Of a stretch of 64,000 nt of DNA, positions 21,639-31,476 are shown in pieces (positions within the stretch are counted from its first letter, which is position 1; the number at the start of each line of letters is the position of its first letter). Source of the stretch: Hymenopus coronatus (Eukaryota; Arthropoda; Insecta; Mantodea; Hymenopodidae); NCBI GenBank assembly GCA_030762935.1, contig CM060887.1:9354501-9418500 (forward strand), written 5' to 3'. The position numbers and the translations under genes are program-made. Below the pieces are notes generated by a model. The model ran no database searches, was not told the DNA's origin, and saw only the letters and a list, made by a program, of their open reading frames with translations.

Positions 21639-22185
21639 TGTCTGTGAAAACATTGTTTGAAGAAACATCCGCCAGTGGTCTACAAAAAAAAAAAAAAAAA
21701 AAAAAATAGAAAAGCTTGCTGCGCACCTGAATAGCCTTGTTGGTTGCATTTGCCAAACATTTTAATTACAAGTGCTTGATGCACAGAAAGAAAAGGAGCT
21801 GTATGTAATTTGCCTGGGGGGAAATCGTCTTAGTCGACTCCGTTGCTAAAGCCCCCCGAGGCTGTGCGGGTTGCATTTCAAGTGAAAAGCAAGCAGGGAT
21901 GGCTTTTAAGGCCCAGAGGCACATCTCATGCATAACTGAGCCACACGCAAGCAGCCCTCTTATGAGTTTTCCTTGCCAGCGAGGTAATCCTCGCCTTTGT
22001 CCCGGCAGAGATAGTTTTCAATTTGAGAGAAACCGCTTAAGTTGATAGCGCCAGCCGCGCAGCTCCGTGGCAAAAAAATGGTGGAGGCGCCTAACAACAC
22101 TTTGCTTCTCTCAGATAACCTTTGCTCTGTCTCCTATACCTACCCTAGTTAAGTAAACATTACCTCACGAGTAAATGTAACTTAA
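21639..22185. other. Unique GC-richer block, candidate conserved non-coding DNA
   Basis: About 21,715-22,140 is clearly less AT-rich than its surroundings and free of family H. It holds TTTAATTACA at 21,761, CAAGTG at 21,769, TCAAGTG at 21,878 and a stretch of G/C-rich blocks. No open frame or splice pattern was recognised. An A-run of ~22 bp sits at 21,686-21,707. If the Lim1 gene extends leftward, this lies in its first intron; a regulatory role is inference. Confidence 0.35.
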
Positions 22186-22500
22186 AAAAACCTCATACGC
22201 TCCATTCACATGACTTTCTCTGCATCTCTGCCACAAATTATTATTAAAAAGCTAATGCTTCTATTTGCTCCATGCTAATCGAGAAAAAATTAGCAGAAAT
22301 AGTCTTATTACTTGCTTCCTTGTAAGTAGAAGCGAAATAAGGGAGTACTTTAGGTTAAAGTGATACTCAAAAGCTGGTTGTGACTGAAGTTCATTTGTTT
22401 GTATGGACAGGAGTTGACCAATTCCTGTATGAGAAAAGTATAAGTGTTTTAAAGCTGAAACCAGAAACAAGGAATATCTAAAAAACGATCAACTTCAGGA
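22186..22500 (-). repeat. Family H 3' half-unit
   Basis: Starts CTCCATTCACATGACTTTC and ends AACGATCAACTTCAGGAAGA with an A-run, that is, at the mid-element T-run read in reverse. It abuts the next reverse copy. Confidence 0.87.
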
Positions 22501-22766
22501 AGAAAATCTAATATGCTTCATTCACATGACTTTCTCTACATCTGTGTAACAAATTATTATTAATAAGCGTATTCTTGTTACTTCATGCTAATCAATGTAA
22601 ACATTAGCATAAATGCTTCCCTGTAATTAGATGGGAAACAAGCGAATTACATTAGGCTAAAAATATAGTCAGATCTTTTAAAATGTGGTTGCTCTGGGAT
22701 CAACAGGCTTGGCCAGGAGATGAAAGTTCCGCATGAGAAAAGTTTTAAGAATTTTAAAACTGAAAC
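22501..22766 (-). repeat. Family H copy, truncated
   Basis: Starts TCTAATATGCTTCATTCACA and runs to TTTTAAAACTGAAAC, where a SINE (family S3) interrupts it. The remainder is not in the same orientation on the far side. Confidence 0.83.
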
Positions 22767-23108
22767 GGCAGACTAGTGAGTGGCTAAACTGCTCGCCTCC
22801 CATCTAGGTGGCCCGATTTCGATCCCGAGCGCCCGCATGTGGGATTTGTGATGGACGCTTTCCCCCGGCACTCATTTCACCAATTGCTCCATCATTACCT
22901 TTCCAATCATCAATTTCGCTTACATTTCATATTACTCACTTCCTCGTGTTCATGCCTGACTACGGGCCGATCCTTCGTAACAGGTTCTCCATTCTGTGAT
23001 TTCACGCCATTGGCTCCCCAACTGGCTCCTAGGCATTGGCTTGTAAGTCCTAGGGGCGTATTAGTCCTACAAATACGGGTGCAGTAAGCCAATTACGATA
23101 CGAAACGT
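22767..23108 (+). mobile_element. tRNA-derived SINE, family S3, with 10-bp TSD
   Basis: GAGTGGCTAAACTGC resembles an A box and GATTTCGATCCCGAGC a B box. The body has CCCCCGGCACTCATTTCACC and ends near GTGCAGTAAGCC. The 10-mer AAACTGAAAC occurs at 22,757-22,766 and 23,109-23,118, a target-site duplication. No long poly-A tail is seen. Confidence 0.8.
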
Positions 23109-23832
23109 AAACTGAAACGATTTTGGTTAAAATATCGTATCTTAAACATACTAAATGAGAAAGTGTATGTCTTGAATTTTCTGAGAATAGCCTCTAAAGA
23201 CTTGCTTTATCCTAAATGAATTTTACGAAATTTTGCATAACTGGTAAACCGTAAGAGAGAGACAAAAACTTACTACACAAAAAATGTAGAACTCGTTAAA
23301 ACACACAAATTTATGTTACATGCATTTTTTCTGGTAATTGACCGTTTTCGAGATATTCCTTGCTATTGGCTTCAGTTTCAAAATACGTTTTCCTCATACA
23401 GGAATGTGTCCACACAAAGCATCTTCAATCACATAGCAACCAGTTTTTAAAAAATTTGACTACCGCTTTAGCTTATGGTACTCCCTTATTTCCCTTCTAC
23501 TTAAAGGCAAGTAATAAGACTGTTTCTGCTAATTTTTTCTCGATTAGCATGAAATAAATTGAAGAATAAGCTTTTTAACAATCCCCCAAAAGATAAACAA
23601 AAAAAAACAGAAAAATGGAAATATTTTCCTTTTTGTTTGATCTCTTAAAACTAACCTAAATGGTTTTAATTTAATCATTTTGACATCTTGTAGTTAATAT
23701 ATAATAAATATTCTTGAAATAGTACAGAAAATAAAATGTGTACCAGTTACAAAAGATTACAAACAAACAATATAAACAATAATTCGTTGCAGATTGTACA
23801 GGTGAATGGTACACATCAGATTTTACAACTTG
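23109..23832 (+). repeat. Family H copy, 5'-truncated, with ~190-bp foreign insert
   Basis: Begins at ACGATTTTGGTTAAAATATC and reaches AGCTTTTTAACAAT at 23,582. It resumes at 23,772 with AAACAATAATTCGTTGCAG and ends GGTACACATCAGATTTT. The intervening 23,583-23,771 is not family H. Confidence 0.82.
23583..23771. other. Unidentified insertion inside a family H copy
   Basis: A ~190-bp AT-rich segment starts CCCCCAAAAGATAAAC. AACAAT or AACAATA flanks both sides and may be a short duplication. It has no tRNA-like boxes and no clear inverted repeats. Identity unknown. Confidence 0.5.
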
Positions 23833-24042
23833 TATCACAAATAATTATTAGTTAATGTTTCCTTAATATATGACAAAAGTGCACTATACAAGAAGGATTT
23901 CATTTACAACCGCATTTCATTATACAGACTTTTGTGGTAAAAGCTTCAAAGTATGCCGTAGAATATTTTGGGTATTAAAATATTTACAAGTCAGATTCCT
24001 CATGAAAAGCGTTACCTGGTGGAGCAAATCGCTACAGTTATT

Positions 24043-24862
24043 ACTTTCTCTACACGTACTATGTACATAGTGTATAGAGAAGGTATTGCATTCCACCCAA
24101 AAATTCGATACCGAGATTTCACCGGAAATACATGTTTTGGGTCCCCCTGAATTCAAAAAAAGCATTTTCAGAAAAAGGTCCGTGTGTGTGAGTCTGTGGA
24201 CAGCATAGCTCAAAAATGAAAAGACCGTTGAATACCAAACTTGGCATTTAAGTTTGGTATCTTCCAAGGATGTGACACTAAGGTTTTCAAGAAAATAAAT
24301 CCACCCCCAATTGCCCTTTACATGGAACTTTTTTCGAAAACTTTGATTTTCTTAAAAATGGCTCTAACGATTTTGATTAAAAAATCATATATTAAAGACA
24401 TTTACTTGTCAAATAAAATGTATATCTAGAATTTTCTGGAAAAAGCCTCTGAAGACTGGTTTGTGCTGGATGAATTTTGCGGAATTTTCCATAACTGCTA
24501 AACCGTAAGAGATGGCCAAAAACTTACCACACAAAAAATGTAGAGCACTTTAAAACACACATTTTTTCGTGGAATTGATCTTTTTTTTTCTTTTTTTTTT
24601 TTTGGATATTCCTTGTTTTTGGTTTCAGCTTTAAAAACGTATACATTTCTCATAGAGGAATTTGCAACTCCTGTCCATACAAAGGAACTTCGGTGACATT
24701 GCAATCAGCTTTTGACTATCGCTTTAACTTATGGTAGTCCCATAAGCAAGTAATAATACTATATCTGATATTTTTTTTCTCGATTAGCAAGAAGTAAACA
24801 GAAGCATAAGCTTTTTTGTTACAGAGATGTAGAGAAAGTCATGTGAATGGAACACATGAGAT
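24043..24862 (+). repeat. Family H copy, full length, best-preserved palindrome
   Basis: Starts ACTTTCTCTACACGTACTAT and GTACATAGTGTATAGAGAAGG, giving a hairpin of about 20 bp per arm with one 2-nt bulge. Ends TGTAGAGAAAGTCATGTGAA then GGAACACATGAGATT. A T-run at 24,588-24,603 marks the mid-element T-tract. Confidence 0.95.
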
Positions 24863-25119
24863 TATTTTCTTGCAGAAAGTGAAGTTCACAGAGACTAGAA
24901 GATGCAGCGCATAACCTCTGACGGAGTTGGCAAACTGGTGAATTGGCTTCGGTTTGCGGTTTCTTTTAATGGTGTTCAATAAACCTGCACAAGAACACGC
25001 CGAACTAAACAACAACACATCCACATTGACAAATTTATCTCGCCGTTTCTACTTCAAATGGCTTTGCCGATACCGAACACATTCTTTTCTTGGAGCAAAG
25101 CTCCGGGAGGGATGATATT
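24863..25119. other. Unassigned stretch
   Basis: Unique DNA between family H copies. Nothing recognised. Confidence 0.4.
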
Positions 25120-25232
25120 CATTGTTACTTATCTATAGTAAACAGAAAATACTGTACTCCGTCTAAATATTCGTTTAAAATATACCTTTTGAGACCCCTG
25201 AGCATAAAAAAACGTCCGTCGTATGCACATAA
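25120..25232 (+). repeat. Family H 5' fragment, old
   Basis: AAAATACTGTACTCCGTCTA then AATATTCG, CCCCTGAGCATAAAAAAACG and GTCCGTCG follow the order of the family 5' region with many changes. Confidence 0.6.
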
Positions 25233-25235
25233 CCA

Positions 25236-25884
25236 AATATCCTATGTGCTCCATTCACATGACTTTCTCTACATCGCTGTAACAATTCATTGTTGAAAAG
25301 CATATTTTTCTGTCTACTTTATAGCATAAATTGTCTTAATTACTTGCTTCCTTGTATGTAGAAGGAAAATAATCGAGCTGACTTCGCATCCCAGAGGTCC
25401 CGAGTTCGATTCCCGGCTGGGGCGGGGAATTTTTCTCTAACCAGAATTATTCCCTATTCCCCACAGAGTCTGGAAGTATGTATGTAAGAGCGAATGTGTG
25501 TGTGTGTTTGTGTGTTTGAGTGAAATAAAATGATCTCAACCAAAGTAGACAACGAGTTCTTTCAAGAGAAAACCTCCCGATATGACTTTAGATGTTAAAG
25601 CGGACTATATAAATGAAACAAAAAAAAAAAAAAAAAAAAAAAAAAAGGAAAATAATAGAATACACTAGGCTAAAACGATAGTCAAATCTTTTAAAAGCTG
25701 GTTGTCACGTGGATGAAATCCGTTTCTGTGCAGGGCCAGAAGTTTACAACTCCGTGCGAGAAAAGTTCAGAGGCTATTCCTAGAAAATTCAAGATATACA
25801 TTTTATTTGTCATGTAAATATCTTAAATATAAGAGATTTTAAGCTAAATCTTAGACATTTTTGAGAAAACCAAAATGTTCTAAT
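25236..25884 (-). repeat. Family H copy carrying an S2 SINE
   Basis: Left part 25,236-25,373 and right part 25,645-25,884 are collinear reverse-orientation family H once the SINE is removed. The 12-bp target duplication AAGGAAAATAAT marks the insertion. There is also an internal deletion after GAGAAAAGTT. Confidence 0.85.
25374..25644 (+). mobile_element. tRNA-derived SINE, family S2, 5'-truncated, 12-bp TSD
   Basis: GAGTTCGATTCCCGGC is the B-box region. The body shares CCCCACAGAGTCTGGA and CGATATGACTTTAGATGTTA with the copy at 9,090-9,350. It ends in an A-run of about 27. AAGGAAAATAAT at 25,362-25,373 and 25,645-25,656 is the target-site duplication. The A box is missing, consistent with 5' truncation during retrotransposition. 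A GT-rich tract lies at 25,497-25,516. Confidence 0.9.
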
Positions 25885-25888
25885 TTTT

Positions 25889-26548
25889 ACTTTCTTTACA
25901 CGTACTATGTACATAGTGTATAGAGAAGGTATTGCACTCCACCCAAAAATTCGATATCGAGATTTCTCCGGAAATATATGTTTTGGGGTCCCCTTTATCC
26001 AAAAAATAAAGCATTTTCACAAAAAGGTCCGTGTGTGTGTGTCCGTGAACACGATAACTCAAAAACGAAAAGTCGTTAAAATACCAAACTTGGTATTTAA
26101 GTTTAGTGTCTTCCAGTGATGCGAAACGAAGATTCTGAGAAAAATCCCCCACTCCAAATTACCCTTTACATGGAACTTTTAACGAATTTTTTGATTTTCT
26201 AAAAAATGGCTCTAACGATTTGGATTAAAATACCATATATTAAAGATATTTACCTGACAAATAAAATGTATATCTTCGATTTTCTTGAAATAGCCTCTGA
26301 AGACTATTTTAACCTGGACGAATTTTATGGAAGTTTGCATAACTGCCAAACTGTAAGAGATGGAAAAAAACTTATCACACAAAACATGTAGAGCACTTTA
26401 AAACATACAATTTATGTTATGTGCATTTTTTTCGTGGAGTTGATCGTTTTTTAAATATTCCTTGTTTTTGGTTTCAACTTTTAAAAACGTTTTTTAACAA
26501 TAATTTGTTGTAGAGGTGTAAAGAGTGAATGGATCACTTCAGATTTTT
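25889..26548 (+). repeat. Family H copy with 3' internal deletion
   Basis: The palindromic end ACTTTCTTTACACGTACTAT is intact. The element jumps from TTTCAACTTTTAAAAACG to TTTTTTAACAATAATTTG, so about 200 bp is missing. It ends GGATCACTTCAGATTTTTTT. Confidence 0.88.
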
Positions 26549-26592
26549 TTGGTGATATGTCGGTATCGAATTTTTGAGTGAAATACAACACT
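26549..26592 (-). repeat. Family H fragment next to the palindrome
   Basis: GGTGATATGTCGGTATCGAA then TTTTTGAGTG is the reverse of the conserved TTCGATACCGAGATTTCACC block. The palindrome itself is absent. Confidence 0.65.
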
Positions 26593-26940
26593 ATAAAGCC
26601 GTTTAAAAACTAATTTTGTTTGATTTTCTAAGACTTTTTAGTGTGGAAGATCTGCCACGCCTACTTGGTCTGTAGTAACGGTATTGCGCGCTTCACATGT
26701 TACTGAGCTGGTATCTACGATACATGTCCGGCAGAAGAAGCCAGGCGGACGACTTACAGGAAGGTACATCTGCAGCATGTCAGAGGGACGTACGCGCTTC
26801 CGGTACACCAACATTCTAGATCACGTCCTCTCTGATCTTATCAACAATAAATTGTGGTTTCGTAACTCGCTTCTTTATATCCTATCTTTGAGTTAGAAAT
26901 TTAATAAAAACATTAATTACTGATAAATATTAAACTTTTA
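26593..26940. other. Unassigned stretch
   Basis: Unique DNA with a 70-codon plus frame (26,684-26,896) that shows no known domain. No gene is called. Confidence 0.35.
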
Positions 26941-27120
26941 GCCCGCCTGGGTGGTAAGGTTAAGGTGTGCCTGCCTCACATTCAACAGGTCGCGAGTTCG
27001 AATCTCGCTTAGGGTGAGTTACCCGGATAAAGTTTTCGGGATTTTCCCTTACCCTGAGAAGACGAATGTCGAGTAACTTTAAGCTCCATGGACCCCGAGA
27101 TCATTTGAGCATCATTTCAC

Positions 27121-27152
<32 letters not shown>
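26941..27152 (+). mobile_element. tRNA-derived SINE, family S4
   Basis: Starts GCCCGCCTGGGTGGTAAGG; GGTCGCGAGTTCGAATCTCG is the B-box region. The body contains GAAGACGAATGTCGAGTAAC and CCCCGAGATCATTTGAGC, then an A-run of about 31. A reverse copy lies at 29,897-30,133. No clear target duplication was found. Confidence 0.88.
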
Positions 27153-27154
<2 letters not shown>

Positions 27155-27156
27155 AG

Positions 27157-27992
27157 CTGATGTGTTCCATTCACATGACTTTCTCCACATCTCTGCCACA
27201 AATTATTATTAAAAAGCTTATTCTTCTATTTACTTCATACTAATCGAGATAAAATTAGCAGAAATAGACTTATTACTTGCTTCCTTGTAAGTAGAAGCGA
27301 AATAAGGCAATACCATAGGTTAAACTGGTAGCCTAAACCTGGTTGCTATGTGACTGAAGTTCCTTTGTTTGTTTGGACAGGAGTTGACAAAGTGCTGTGT
27401 GACAAAAGTATAAGTTATTTAAAGTTGAAACCAAAAACAAGGAATATCTCAAAAACAATCAACTCCACGAAAAAAAATATATAACATAAATTATGTGTTC
27501 TACAGTGCTCTACGTTTTTGTGTGGTAAGTTTTTGTCCATCTCTTACGGTTTAGCAGTTATGCAAAATTCCGTAAAATTCATTTAGAATAAAGTAGTCTT
27601 CAGAGGCTATTTCCAGAAAATTCAAGATATACAATTTATTTGTCAGGTAAATACCTTTAATATACGATATTTTAATGAAAATCATTAGAACCATTTTGAG
27701 AACATCAAAATTTTCGAAAAAAGTTCCATGTAAAGGGTAGTTGGGGGTGGAAGGATTTTCTTGAAAATCTTCGTGTCGCATTCTTGGATGATACCAAACC
27801 TAAATATCAAGTTTTATTTTTAACGGACTTTTCGTTTTTGAGCTATGCTGCCCACAGACACACACACACACACAAACACACGCACACACGCACACACACC
27901 ATTTTTCTAAAAATGCTTTTTGGGGGGGGATTCAGGGGGACCCAAACATGTATTTGCAGCGAAACTTCGGTATCCCTATACACTATGTTCCA
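27157..27992 (-). repeat. Family H copy, palindrome mostly lost
   Basis: Starts CTGATGTGTTCCATTCACAT and continues through all blocks; a (CA)n-type tract lies at 27,858-27,898 at the usual site. It ends just after CTTCGGTATC with half a palindrome. Confidence 0.9.
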
Positions 27993-28285
27993 CAATTGTT
28001 CTTTCAATTAATTCAGTTACAATGTTGATTTAATATTTTATCCAGTTCTTAATGTATTTAATTAAAAAAAGGAGTGAAAATAATCAGTATTTGTGTGTCT
28101 TTATGTATGAGATGAGTCAATTGCCTCAAATAAAATAGCGCTTGTTTCCATTTCGTGTATTAGTTATTAAATGATGAAATAAAATAATTGTTCCCTATTT
28201 CTATTGTAACTATCGATATTCCCACTTTGGGTGTAGACACGAAAGGCCGTTTCATAATTCAGGCGGCAGTGAAGAAAGAAAAAAA
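27993..28285. other. Unassigned stretch
   Basis: Unique AT-rich DNA. Nothing recognised. Confidence 0.4.
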
Positions 28286-28597
28286 TCTCATGTGTACCAT
28301 TCACATGACTTTCTCTATATTCCTGCAACAAATTATTCTTAAAAAGCTTATACTTCTATTAACTTCATGCTAGTCAGTAAAACATTAGCAGACATAGCCA
28401 TATTACTTGCTTCCTTGTAAGTAGAGGTGAAATAAGGGAGTACCATAGGTTAAAGTGATAAGCAAAAGCTGGTTGCTATGTCACTGAAGTTCCTTTGTCT
28501 GTATGGACAGCAGTTGACAAATTCCTGTATGAGATGTGTAAGTTTTTCATAGCAGAAACCAAAAATAAGGAATGTCTCAAAAACGACGAACTCCACG

Positions 28598-28657
<60 letters not shown>

Positions 28658-29191
28658 CATAAATTCTGTATTTTAACGTGCTCTACATTTTTTGTGTAGC
28701 AAGTTTTTGTCCATCTCTTACGGTTTAGCAGTTATTCAAAATTTAGTAAAATTCATCCAGAATAAACTACTCTTCAGAGGCTATTCCCAGAAAATTCAAG
28801 ATATACATTTTATTTGTCAGGTAAATATCTATAATATACGAAATTTTAATCAAAATCGTTAGAGCCATTTTTGAGAAAATCAAAATTTTCGAAAAAAGTT
28901 CCATGTAAAGGGTAGTTGGGGGTGGGGGGATTTTTCTCAAAATCTTCGTGTCGCATCCCTGGAAGATACTAAACTCAAATACCAAGTTTGGTATTTTACC
29001 TACTTTTCGTTTTTGAGTTATCGTGTTCACATACACACGGACACACACACGACGGATGTTTTTCCGAATTTGCTTTTTTTAGATAAAGGGGACCCTAAAA
29101 CATATATTTCCGGTGAAATCTCGGTACGAATGTTTTGGTGGAGTGCAATACATTCTCTGTACACTATGTACATAGTGCCTATAGAGAAAGT
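28286..29191 (-). repeat. Family H copy, full length, with (AT)n tract
   Basis: Complete copy ending GTGCCTATAGAGAAAGTAAA, about 200 bp from the Lim1 exon. An (AT)n run of about 44 bp (28,612-28,656) has grown at the mid-element T-run/ATATAACAT site. It shares subfamily markers with 13,063-13,953. Confidence 0.93.
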
Positions 29192-29398
29192 AAATAAACA
29201 TGGTCGAATGGGTCATCTACCATTTGAGAACTAATGTAAGTATTACAATGATAAAATCTCCCTTCCTATATATTATAAATTATCAATAGTCTATTTCGCT
29301 GCATTGTCTTATCAAACACAACTCGTGTTTTCATCTGACTCTGGTCGTGTATTATGGAAACACTCGTGCTGTTACTTATAATAAAGAGGGGCACTCAC

Positions 29399-29571
29399 CT
29401 GAAGAAGTCGTTCCTGCAGAAGAGCTTGCCCTCTCGACTGAAACACTTGTCGGTGAGGTTGCTCCTGCAGTCGTAGCACCGGACACACTCAGCGTGCCAC
29501 GTGCGCTCCAGGACGTTGAGCAGGAACTTGTCGAGGATGGGCTTGTCACAGCCCGCGCAGGCGATGATCAT
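29399..29571 (-). CDS. Lim1: Lim1 (LHX1/5-type) LIM-homeobox gene, first LIM-domain exon (partial gene)
   Basis: The exon encodes 57 residues plus two bases of a codon, starting [14 protein letters not shown] full LIM domain is visible: C5-X2-C8-X17-H26-X2-C29-X2-C32-X2-C35-X16-C52-X2-D55. [15 protein letters not shown] and [15 protein letters not shown] match the LIM1 domain of LHX1/LHX5 transcription factors closely, and better than other LIM-homeobox classes known to me. The ATG has an A at -3 and follows a GC-rich leader; no upstream in-frame ATG was seen. The exon ends AACGACTTCTTCAG and is followed by GTGAGT, a strong donor in phase 2. The second LIM domain and homeobox exons would be at lower coordinates; none was recognised down to position 1. 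The product is a nuclear DNA-binding factor in nervous-system and appendage patterning (family knowledge). Confidence 0.93.
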
Positions 29572-29625
29572 GCTGGCGGCGGCTGCCGGGTGCAACGCGG
29601 CGGGGTGGGCCCGACCTCAAACAAA
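29572..29625 (-). promoter_or_regulatory. GC-rich 5' leader of Lim1 exon
   Basis: The ~50 bases upstream of the ATG are strikingly G/C-rich with several CpGs. On the minus strand TTTGTTTGAG precedes GTCGG, a possible 3' splice site, so the leader may be either the transcript's first exon or a spliced second exon. No TATA box was recognised. Confidence 0.45.
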
Positions 29626-29731
29626 ACACACGCCAAACTTAGTATGCTTGCTTCACAATTTCAAAAATACACACCTTTTTAGTTAAGGTGAATTTGGTTG
29701 CTTTAATCAGCTGTATTTACTAGTATTAGAT

Positions 29732-29896
29732 ATACGAGGACCTTTTTTTCAACCTCCGATAGGCTATAAATAAAAGACAGGTTCATAAAAAAAATTATTT
29801 TATTACTAAAAGGTTTGTACACTTATGGTTACTTTTCAACATAATCACCGAAAAGATTTATCGTACCTGTGCTCAAGCTTTGCAATACCCGCTTCA
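29732..29896 (+). mobile_element. Mariner end fragment (same family as 19,215-19,915)
   Basis: CGAGGACCTTTTTTTCAACC and GGTTACTTTTCAACATAATC then CTTTGCAATACCCGCTTCAA match the inverted left arm of the foldback mariner. The fragment is cut off at the tail of an S4 SINE. It carries only the extreme transposase C-terminus on the minus strand. Confidence 0.85.
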
Positions 29897-30133
29897 ATTT
29901 TTTTTCTTTTTAGCTTAACGTCCTTTAACCTGGTTGGTCATATCAGACAATGAATGAAATTTGTGAAATGATGCTCAAATGATCTCGGGGTCCATGGAGC
30001 TTAAAGTTACTCGACATTCGTCTTCTCAGGATAAGGAAAACCCCGAAAGAAACCTTACCCGGGTAACTCACCCTAAGCGAGACTCCAACCCACGACATGT
30101 TGAACGAGGCAGACACGCTACCCAGACGGGCAC
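29897..30133 (-). mobile_element. tRNA-derived SINE, family S4, full 3' end
   Basis: Reverse copy: the head (GCCCGTCTGGGTAGCG on the minus strand) is at the right. The body matches 26,941-27,152. The 3' part extends further than the other copy (ATTTCATTCATTGTCTGATA then GGTTAAAGGACGTTAAGC) before its A-rich tail. Thus the 26.9-kb copy is internally shortened at its 3' end. Confidence 0.86.
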
Positions 30134-30142
30134 AAAAAATGT

Positions 30143-30507
30143 TAGCCAGTTAAAACACACAAACTAAGTTATATACATTTTTTTCGTGGAGTTGACCATT
30201 TCTGACATACTCCTTGTTATTAGTTTCAGTTTTAAAGTACTCAAAACTGTTGTCATTAGGGAACTTGTCAAACCCTGGCAATGCAAAGAGACGGATCAGG
30301 CAAGCAACCTTTAAAAGATTTCACTATTGCCTTATTTCCCTGCTACTTAGAAAAAAAAAAAAAAAAAAAGCAATAAGACTATTTCTGCTGGTGTTTATCT
30401 CGATTAGTATGAAATAAATAGAAGAAAAAGCCTTTTGTCAGATAAATTGTTACAGACACTTAGAGAAAGTCATGTGAATGGAGCACATCAGATTTTTCTT
30501 GTAAATT
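30143..30507 (+). repeat. Family H 3' half-unit
   Basis: Begins AGTTAAAACACACAAACTAA, slightly before the mid-element T-run, and ends GAGCACATCAGATTTTT. An A-run of about 20 interrupts the CTACTTACAAGG block at 30,350-30,369. Confidence 0.86.
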
Positions 30508-30525
30508 CTTGAAGTAAAAAATCTT

Positions 30526-31351
30526 ATGTGTTCCATTCACATGACTTTCTCTACATCTCTGCAACAAATTATTGTTACAAAGCCTATGCTTCTATTTACT
30601 TCATGCTAATCGAGAACAAATTAGCAGAAATAGTCTTATTACTTGCTTCCTTGTAAGTAGAAGCGAAATAAGGGAGTACCATAGGTCAAAGTGATAGTCA
30701 AAAGCTGGTTGCTATGTGACTGAAGTTCCTTTGTTTGTGTGGATAGGAGCTGACGAAGTCCTTGTGAGAAAAGTATGTTTTTTAAAGTTGAAACCAAAAA
30801 CAAGGAATATCTCAAAAACGATCAATTCTACGAAAAAAATGCATTTTACATAAACTGTGTGTTTTAAAGTGCTCTACATTTATGTGTGGTATATTTTTCT
30901 CCATCTCTTACCGCTTAGCAGTTATGAAAAATTTCGTAAAATTCATCGAGAATAAAGTAGTCTTCAGAGGCTATTCCTAGAAAAATCAAGATATACATTT
31001 TGTCAGGTAAATATCTTTAATGTATGAAATTTTAATCATAATGGTTAGAGCCATTTTTAAGAAAATCGAAATTTTCGAAAAAAAAGTTTCAAGTAAAGAG
31101 TAGTTTAGGTTGTGGAGATTTTTCTGATCGTGTCACATCCCTGGAAGATACTAAACGTAAACACCAAATTTGGTATTTTACAGAATTTTCGTTTTTGAGT
31201 TATCGTGTTCACGAACATACACACACGGATCTTTTTCTGAAAATGTTTTTTTTTTAGATACAGGAGATCTTAAAAGATATATTCCCGGAGAGATCTCGGT
31301 ATCGAATTTTTGGGTGGTGTGCAATATCTTGTATTGTACATAGTACGTGTA
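30526..31351 (-). repeat. Family H copy, near full length
   Basis: From TCTTATGTGTTCCATTCACA to a one-armed palindrome (TTGTACATAGTACGTGTAGA GAAAGT). All internal blocks are present. Confidence 0.9.
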
Positions 31352-31476
31352 GAGAAAGTAGAAATAAGTTTGAGCATGTAAACGAGCTTAACATAATAAA
31401 TACACACACGCAGAGTCAGAATCTCATAAAAAAGAAAAATAATGTTGTTAGACGCTAATGACCAAGTTGTCTCCAG

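Noticed and set aside
29347..29682. 111-codon plus-strand frame over the Lim1 exon
   Set aside because: It is the antisense shadow of the LIM exon; the minus strand carries the conserved zinc ligands and splice donor.
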